Shown here one piece after another: positions 37,118-42,419 of a stretch of 42,419 bases of DNA. Both the position numbers and the translations under genes were made by a program. The stretch is from positions 1 to 42,419 of the forward strand of contig CAMNFC010000005.1 in assembly GCA_946536925.1 (NCBI GenBank), given 5' to 3'. The notes under the pieces are model-generated. The model saw only the letters and a program-made list of their open reading frames with translations, had not been told where the DNA came from and made no database searches. The stretch's first letter is position 1. Every line of letters starts with the position of its first letter. The DNA is from an uncultured Selenomonadales bacterium (lineage in GTDB: Bacteria > Bacillota > Negativicutes > Selenomonadales > Selenomonadaceae).

Positions 37118-38569
37118 ATGACAAAATTTTTGATGTTCCAGGGGACGAGCTCGCACGTGGGCAAAAGTATTTTGACGGCCGCGCTGTGCAGAATTTTTTT
37201 CCGCCAAGGTCGCCGCGTCTGTCCGTTCAAAGCGCAGAACATGGCGTTGAATTCTTTCGTGACGGCCGACGGTTTGGAGATGGGTCGCGCCCAAGTCGCT
37301 CAAGCTGAAGCCGCAAATCTCGTTCCGCGCGTGGAGATGAATCCCGTTTTGTTAAAGCCCACGGGCAATCAAACGTCGCAGGTTATCATAAACGGGCTCC
37401 CCGTCGGAGTGATGAGCGCGGCTCAATATCATCAAGGTTATTCGCTCCAAGCGTTCGAGGCGGTCAAAGCTGCTTTGAAAAAACTTTCCGCCGAATTCGA
37501 CACGATTATAATCGAAGGCGCAGGCTCTCCGGCCGAAGTCAACCTCAAAGCCAACGATATCGTCAACATGCGCGTGGCAAAATTTTTAAACGCGCCCGTA
37601 ATTTTGGTGGCCGACATCGATCGCGGCGGAGCTTTGGCCTCGCTCGTGGGAACTTTGGAACTTCTCGACGACGACGAACGCGATTTGGTCAAAGGCCTCG
37701 TGATAAATAAATTTCGCGGCGACGTGAATTTGCTTTTGCCGGCCGTGGATTTTTTGGAGAAAAAAACTTCAAAGCCCGTGCTCGGAATCGTCCCGTTCAT
37801 CGAAAAGCTCGGAATCGACGACGAAGACTCCGTTTCCCTCGACGAAAAAAATTCTTCGGGCGGTGAAATTTCTGTCGCGGTCATCAGGCTCGGAAAAATT
37901 TCAAACTTCACGGATTTTGACAGCTTGGCCGGCGAAAGCGACGTCAAACTTTTTTACGCGACGAAACCCGACGAACTCGACGCGGCGGACGTTATCATTT
38001 TGCCGGGCAGCAAGAACACTTCCGAAGATTTGATTTGGTTGCGCACGAATCATTTTGCCGAAAAAATTTTGCTGTACGCGGCTCAAGGCGTCCCCGTCGT
38101 GGGAATTTGCGGCGGCTTCCAAATGCTCGGCGAAAAAATTTTTGATCCGCTCAAAACGGAATCGAATCACCTTGAGCTCGACGGGCTCAAACTTTTGCCG
38201 ATTGAAACGACTTTTTCCGCCGAAAAATTCACGCGGCAGGTCACGCTCCCCGAAATCGATTTTGAATTTCTCGGCAGCCGAATCGTCGGGAAAAATCTTT
38301 GCGGCTACGAAATTCACGCGGGCGAATCGAATCTGCGCGGCCGAAAAATTATCGCGGCGAAAAATATTTTGGGCACGTACGTCCACGGGATTTTTGACAA
38401 CGACGACTTCCGCCGAAATTTTTTGAACGCCGTCCGTCTGAAAAAAAATCTTGAGCCGCTGGAGTCCACAAAAAATTTTCGGGCGCAGAAGCAAAAAAAT
38501 TATGATCGCCTGGCCGAAATTGTCAGCCAAAGTTTGAATATGAATTTGTTGGAGGAGATTTTATGTTGA
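37118..38569 (+). CDS. cobQ: Cobyric acid synthase
   Basis: 483 aa, ATP- and glutamine-dependent amidation of the corrin ring side chains in cobalamin synthesis. The N-terminal P-loop-like domain starts FQGTSSHVGKSILTAALCR, followed by FKAQNMALNS, IIIEGAGSPAEVNL and VADIDRGGALASL. The C-terminal glutaminase domain has the nucleophile in VVGICGGFQMLG and the His in TYVHGIFD. GAGAGG precedes the ATG. It overlaps hemB by 7 bases; both act in tetrapyrrole synthesis. No other cob gene is present, so the pathway continues elsewhere. Confidence 0.96.
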   Translation: MTKFLMFQGTSSHVGKSILTAALCRIFFRQGRRVCPFKAQNMALNSFVTADGLEMGRAQVAQAEAANLVPRVEMNPVLLKPTGNQTSQVIINGLPVGVMSAAQYHQGYSLQAFEAVKAALKKLSAEFDTIIIEGAGSPAEVNLKANDIVNMRVAKFLNAPVILVADIDRGGALASLVGTLELLDDDERDLVKGLVINKFRGDVNLLLPAVDFLEKKTSKPVLGIVPFIEKLGIDDEDSVSLDEKNSSGGEISVAVIRLGKISNFTDFDSLAGESDVKLFYATKPDELDAADVIILPGSKNTSEDLIWLRTNHFAEKILLYAAQGVPVVGICGGFQMLGEKIFDPLKTESNHLELDGLKLLPIETTFSAEKFTRQVTLPEIDFEFLGSRIVGKNLCGYEIHAGESNLRGRKIIAAKNILGTYVHGIFDNDDFRRNFLNAVRLKKNLEPLESTKNFRAQKQKNYDRLAEIVSQSLNMNLLEEILC

Positions 38570-39525
38570 AGTTCAGGCCGCGCAGATTGCGGCTCAACGA
38601 AAATTTGCGCGCGATGATTCGTGAGACAAATTTGTCCGTCAAAGATTTGATTTATCCGCTGTTCGTGGTGGCGGGCGAAAACGTTCGCGAAGAAATTCCG
38701 TCCATGCCGGGCTGCTGTCATCTTTCCGTCGACAACGCCGTCGAACTTGCGAAAAAAATTTCCGCGCTGGGCATTCCCGCCGTCGAAATTTTTGGTCTGC
38801 CCGAATACAAAGATGAAATCGGCTCAAGTGCTTGGGACATGAAAAGCCCCGTTCAACGCGCGATTGCCGCGATAAAAAAATCCGTGCCCGAACTTGTCAT
38901 CGTCGGCGACGTTTGCCTTTGCCAATACACGAGCCACGGCCATTGCGGAAAACTTTGCGGGCATTACGTCGACAACGACGAGACGCTAAAACTTTTACAG
39001 AAGGTTGCCGTCAGTCAAGCTCAAGCCGGCGCGGATATAATTGCTCCGTCGGACATGATGGACGGGCGGGTTGCGGCCATTCGCGACGCTCTCGACGAAA
39101 AAAATTTTTTCAACGTGTCAATCATGAGCTACGCCGTCAAATACGCTTCGGCTTACTACGGCCCGTTCAGAGACGCCGCCGATTCCGCGCCGCAATTCGG
39201 CGACAGGAAGCAATATCAAATGGATTTCGCAAACGCCCGCGAGGCTCTCAAAGAAGTTGAACTTGACCTGGCCGAAGGTGCCGATATCATCATGATAAAA
39301 CCCGCGCTGGCTTATCTGGATATCGTTAGCCGTGTTCACGAGAGAATCAATCGACCCGTCGCGGTTTACAACGTCAGCGGAGAATACGCCATGGTCAAAG
39401 CCACCGCAGCCAACGGTTGGATCGACGAGAAAAAAATTGTCACGGAAAATTTGACGGCGATGAAACGCGCGGGAGCCGACGTCATCATAACTTATCACGC
39501 GATTGATTTTGCCGAATGGTTGTAA
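38563..39525 (+). CDS. hemB: Delta-aminolevulinic acid dehydratase (porphobilinogen synthase)
   Basis: 320 aa, joining two 5-aminolevulinate molecules to porphobilinogen. Zinc-binding cysteines lie in DVCLCQYTSHGHCG; the two Schiff-base lysines in MSYAVKYASAYYGPFR and DIIMIKPALAYLDI. RDALDEKNF and QMDFANAREAL are further family blocks. The start overlaps the cobQ end, so porphobilinogen supply and corrin amidation are co-expressed. Confidence 0.97.
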   Translation: MLKFRPRRLRLNENLRAMIRETNLSVKDLIYPLFVVAGENVREEIPSMPGCCHLSVDNAVELAKKISALGIPAVEIFGLPEYKDEIGSSAWDMKSPVQRAIAAIKKSVPELVIVGDVCLCQYTSHGHCGKLCGHYVDNDETLKLLQKVAVSQAQAGADIIAPSDMMDGRVAAIRDALDEKNFFNVSIMSYAVKYASAYYGPFRDAADSAPQFGDRKQYQMDFANAREALKEVELDLAEGADIIMIKPALAYLDIVSRVHERINRPVAVYNVSGEYAMVKATAANGWIDEKKIVTENLTAMKRAGADVIITYHAIDFAEWL

Positions 39526-41019
<1,494 letters not shown>

Positions 41020-41022
41020 AAC

Positions 41023-41051
41023 TTGACAAAAAATTTTTCATGTGATAAGTT
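41023..41051 (+). promoter_or_regulatory. Promoter for the plus-strand small RNA
   Basis: TTGACA (41023-41028), 17 bases, then TAAGTT (41046-41051) preceded by TGA, an extended -10 element. The -10 hexamer matches only the key T1, A2 and T6 positions. Transcription would begin near 41058. Confidence 0.55.
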
Positions 41052-41057
41052 TTTCGA

Positions 41058-41160
41058 GACGTTAAAACACAATCCACGATGAACGCTCAGCATCGTGCTC
41101 ACAAACCACAAACGAAAAACCCCCGCGCAGCTTAGCGAACTGCACGGGGGCTTCGTTTTG
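41058..41160 (+). ncRNA. Candidate antisense (antitoxin-like) small RNA
   Basis: A predicted RNA of about 100 bases from the promoter at 41023 to the terminator ending at 41158. Its 5' half contains a perfect 7-bp stem CACGATG / CATCGTG (41075-41081, 41091-41097) with the 9-base loop AACGCTCAG. The loop and the next three bases, AACGCTCAGCAT (41082-41093), recur at 41301-41312, where they are the complement of the start codon and next three codons of the minus-strand mini-ORF. CTCAC shortly after can pair with part of the Shine-Dalgarno. The RNA has no reading frame of note. It resembles RNA II of par/fst loci in layout. Confidence 0.5.
41110..41158. terminator. Bidirectional terminator hairpin shared by two convergent transcripts
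   Basis: CCCCCG-C-GCAG (41120-41130) pairs with CTGC-A-CGGGGG (41140-41150), with outer AAACGAA (41110-41116) against TTCGTTT (41152-41158). On the minus strand the inner stem is followed by TTTTTCGTTT, a strong terminator for the small ORF; on the plus strand by CTTCGTTTT. Confidence 0.85.
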
Positions 41161-41169
41161 CCTAACCAG

Positions 41170-41331
41170 TTAGCGAGGCCGATTAACGTAGGGCATCAAG
41201 TTGTCAACGTCTGCTAACTTTTTAAAGAAGCGGTCGTAGATGCAGAGTCCGATTACGGTTCCGACGGCGGTGGAAACCACACCCACGCCCAACAACGTTA
41301 AACGCTCAGCATGCCGCTCACCTCCTCTCAA
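41170..41331 (-). CDS. Candidate small hydrophobic protein, type I toxin-like (start uncertain)
   Basis: An open frame ending at TAA 41170-41172 encodes LLGVGVVSTAVGTVIGLCIY as one membrane segment, then DRFFKKLADVDNL and a basic end. From TTG 41331 it would be 53 aa, from TTG 41295 or 41292 only 41 or 40 aa. None of these starts has its own ribosome site. A strong site, AGGAGGTGAG (41317-41326), instead serves ATG 41312 in another frame, giving the four-residue peptide MLSV, whose TAA (41298-41300) lies 2 bases before the TTG at 41295. Reinitiation, as in leader-coupled toxins, is possible. Promoter upstream and terminator downstream are good. I do not recognise a family. Confidence 0.45.
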   Translation of the reverse strand: MRGGERHAERLTLLGVGVVSTAVGTVIGLCIYDRFFKKLADVDNLMPYVNRPR

Positions 41332-41372
41332 GTCGGATTAATGCAGCACAAGAGAGGTGTAGCATTGGCAAA

Positions 41373-41401
41373 AATATATCATCAGTTCAAAATTTTATCA
41401 A
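41373..41401 (-). promoter_or_regulatory. Sigma-70-type promoter for the small hydrophobic ORF
   Basis: On the minus strand TTGATA (41396-41401), 17 bases, then TATATT (41373-41378). Transcription would start near 41366, giving a leader of about 54 bases before the AUG at 41312 and an RNA of about 250 bases to the shared terminator. Confidence 0.75.
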
Positions 41402-41436
41402 CGACAAATCGGAGGAAAAAATTTTTCGCCGCCGCA

Positions 41437-41464
41437 TTGACAGAAAGCCGCCGCTTGATATAAT
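41437..41464 (+). promoter_or_regulatory. Sigma-70-type promoter for the deacetylase-like gene
   Basis: TTGACA (41437-41442), 16 bases, TATAAT (41459-41464): both hexamers are consensus. It is divergent from the promoter at 41373-41401. Confidence 0.85.
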
Positions 41465-41501
41465 TACTAAAATGAATTTTTGCTGAAAGGAGCGCGGGCT
41501 C

Positions 41502-42329
41502 ATGAAAAAATTTTTGATTGTGACGGTTGTGCTCCTGGCTGCGGTCGCGGGATTTATTTTCTGGTTGTTCGCGCGCGCGGCCGACGGCGTGCCGATTTTG
41601 GTTTATCATCGGGTGAGCGACACGGACAAAAATCCTTCGACGCTGACGGTGGCCGACTTCGAGGCGCAACTGAAATTTCTCGTCGACAACGGCTATCACG
41701 TCATCATGCCCGACGATTTGCTCGACGCCTGGGCGAGCGGAAAAAATCTTCCGAGCAAACCGATTGTGCTGACCTTCGACGACGGCCACGAAGATATTTA
41801 CAAAAATGTTTTCCCGCTCCTGCAAAAGTACAACATGCGCGCGACGGTTTTCCTCGTGACGGATCACATCGGCATGAAAGATTATTTGTCGTGGGATTTT
41901 GTTCGCGCGTTGCAGGCCGGCGGCTTCATCGATTTTGAAAGTCACACCATGAGCTACAAAATTTTGACGACGCTAAAGGGCGACAAACTTTGGAACGAAA
42001 TTTACGGCTCGAAGCAGGCTCTTGAATGGGCGTTGAAAAAACCGGCAAAGTTCATCGCTTACCCCGAAGGAAAATATTCCGTCGACGCCGAGGACACTTC
42101 AAAGGAAGTCGGATTCCGCGCGGCGTTCATCGAAGATTACGGCCTGGCGACGAACGATTCAAACAGCTACGTCTTGACGAGAATTCCCGTGCTGGGCAGC
42201 AACTCGCACACGCTTTTGAGGTTTCAACTTCGATTGAGGGGCTCGCCGATTTTTGCGCCGCTCCACAGATTTAAAATGGACATCGCCGAAGGCAACCCCG
42301 AAATTGCCGATTTGATTTTTATTCCTTGA
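41502..42329 (+). CDS. Membrane-anchored CE4 polysaccharide deacetylase-like protein
   Basis: 275 aa. An N-terminal signal anchor (FLIVTVVLLAAVAGFIFWLF) places the domain outside the cytoplasmic membrane. The NodB/CE4 fold shows PILVYHRVSD, the catalytic and metal Asp93-Asp94 in LTFDDGHEDIY, and ESHTMSY with His148. The second His of the usual H-x3-H metal motif is Tyr152, and AYPEGKY is the next conserved block. Relatives remove acetyl groups from peptidoglycan or poly-GlcNAc. With one metal ligand missing it may be inactive or use another ligand. AAAGGAGCG precedes the ATG, a consensus promoter lies upstream, and murQ follows by 9 bases. Confidence 0.85.
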   Translation: MKKFLIVTVVLLAAVAGFIFWLFARAADGVPILVYHRVSDTDKNPSTLTVADFEAQLKFLVDNGYHVIMPDDLLDAWASGKNLPSKPIVLTFDDGHEDIYKNVFPLLQKYNMRATVFLVTDHIGMKDYLSWDFVRALQAGGFIDFESHTMSYKILTTLKGDKLWNEIYGSKQALEWALKKPAKFIAYPEGKYSVDAEDTSKEVGFRAAFIEDYGLATNDSNSYVLTRIPVLGSNSHTLLRFQLRLRGSPIFAPLHRFKMDIAEGNPEIADLIFIP

Positions 42330-42338
42330 GGAAATGTT

Positions 42339-42419
42339 ATGGAAAATTTTTTTGAATTGACAACGGAGAAAATAAATCCCGCGACGGCTCACATCGACGA
42401 ATGCTCGACGCTCGAAATG
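42339..42419 (+). CDS. murQ: N-acetylmuramic acid 6-phosphate etherase (5' part only)
   Basis: Only 27 codons are visible before the right edge. The N-terminus FELTTEKINPATAHIDECST fits the MurQ start, where L-x-T-E-x-x-N-P and D-x-x-S-T are conserved. MurQ cleaves the lactyl ether of MurNAc-6-P during peptidoglycan recycling. GAGGAAA precedes the ATG. Placement 9 bases after the deacetylase-like gene suggests one wall-related transcript. The call rests on a short segment. Confidence 0.78.
   Translation, partial: MENFFELTTEKINPATAHIDECSTLEM

Noticed and set aside
41298-41312. Programmed -1 frameshift joining the MLSV leader to the hydrophobic frame
   Set aside because: No slippery heptamer fits in the leader frame at this point; reinitiation explains the layout better.
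41366-41464. Small plus-strand ORF of about 32 codons starting at a TTG after GAGAGGTG
   Set aside because: It overlaps two promoters, its sequence is basic and has no recognisable pattern, and the ribosome site match may be chance.

Overview
The window reads as chromosomal DNA of a diderm Firmicute, most likely a Negativicute (Selenomonas-like); this is an inference from gene content. Firmicutes-type genes (cdaA-cdaR, sepF, mrnC, a PurF with propeptide and Fe-S cysteines, cysE-cysS-mrnC order, a ChW-repeat protein) occur beside a probable outer-membrane beta-barrel protein ending in Phe. Base composition is near 50% G+C by eye, yet A-tract/T-tract palindromes (AAATTT and longer) are spread through genes on both strands. 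I found no rRNA, tRNA, CRISPR array, transposase or prophage.

Left part (1-12.4 kb). The start of ptsH (HPr) is divergent from mutL, with a perfect 17-bp inverted repeat between them. Then come a flavoprotein, a FliB-type lysine N-methylase, an Lrp/AsnC regulator overlapping a class I aminotransferase, and two TPR-GT41 (OGT-like) glycosyltransferases, followed by a secreted protein and an outer-membrane protein. A third GT41 gene lies on the other strand; it shares 351 identical bases with the first, in inverted orientation.

Middle part (10.2-24.6 kb). A long minus-strand run holds a Cof-type phosphatase, ispD-ispF (isoprenoid precursors), cysE-cysS (cysteine and Cys-tRNA), mrnC and smpB (RNA processing and ribosome rescue), a ChW-repeat secreted protein and the third GT41. 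Divergent from it are cdaA-cdaR (c-di-AMP), purF behind a perfect consensus promoter, and argJ. A fold-I amino acid decarboxylase and sepF (division) follow on the minus strand.

Right-middle (24.7-37 kb). An unusual short sigma-70 factor and typA are followed by a lone hypC, then by a compact minus-strand operon ilvD-murB-trpD-trpC-trpF-trpB (no trpA, trpE or trpG here). Next is the operon acetyltransferase-dnaX-ebfC-recR, which ends in a terminator.

Right end (37-42.4 kb). cobQ-hemB (tetrapyrrole/cobalamin) and a GH1 6-phospho-beta-glucosidase lead to a roughly 480-base gap without a conventional gene. That gap has the architecture of a type I toxin-antitoxin (par/fst-like) locus: a small hydrophobic ORF on the minus strand, a short convergent plus-strand RNA, a shared bidirectional terminator, promoters on both sides, and a 12-nt complementarity between an RNA hairpin loop and the ORF's translation start region. 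It is the most interesting candidate in the window. After it come a CE4 deacetylase-like protein with one metal-ligand His replaced and the start of murQ.
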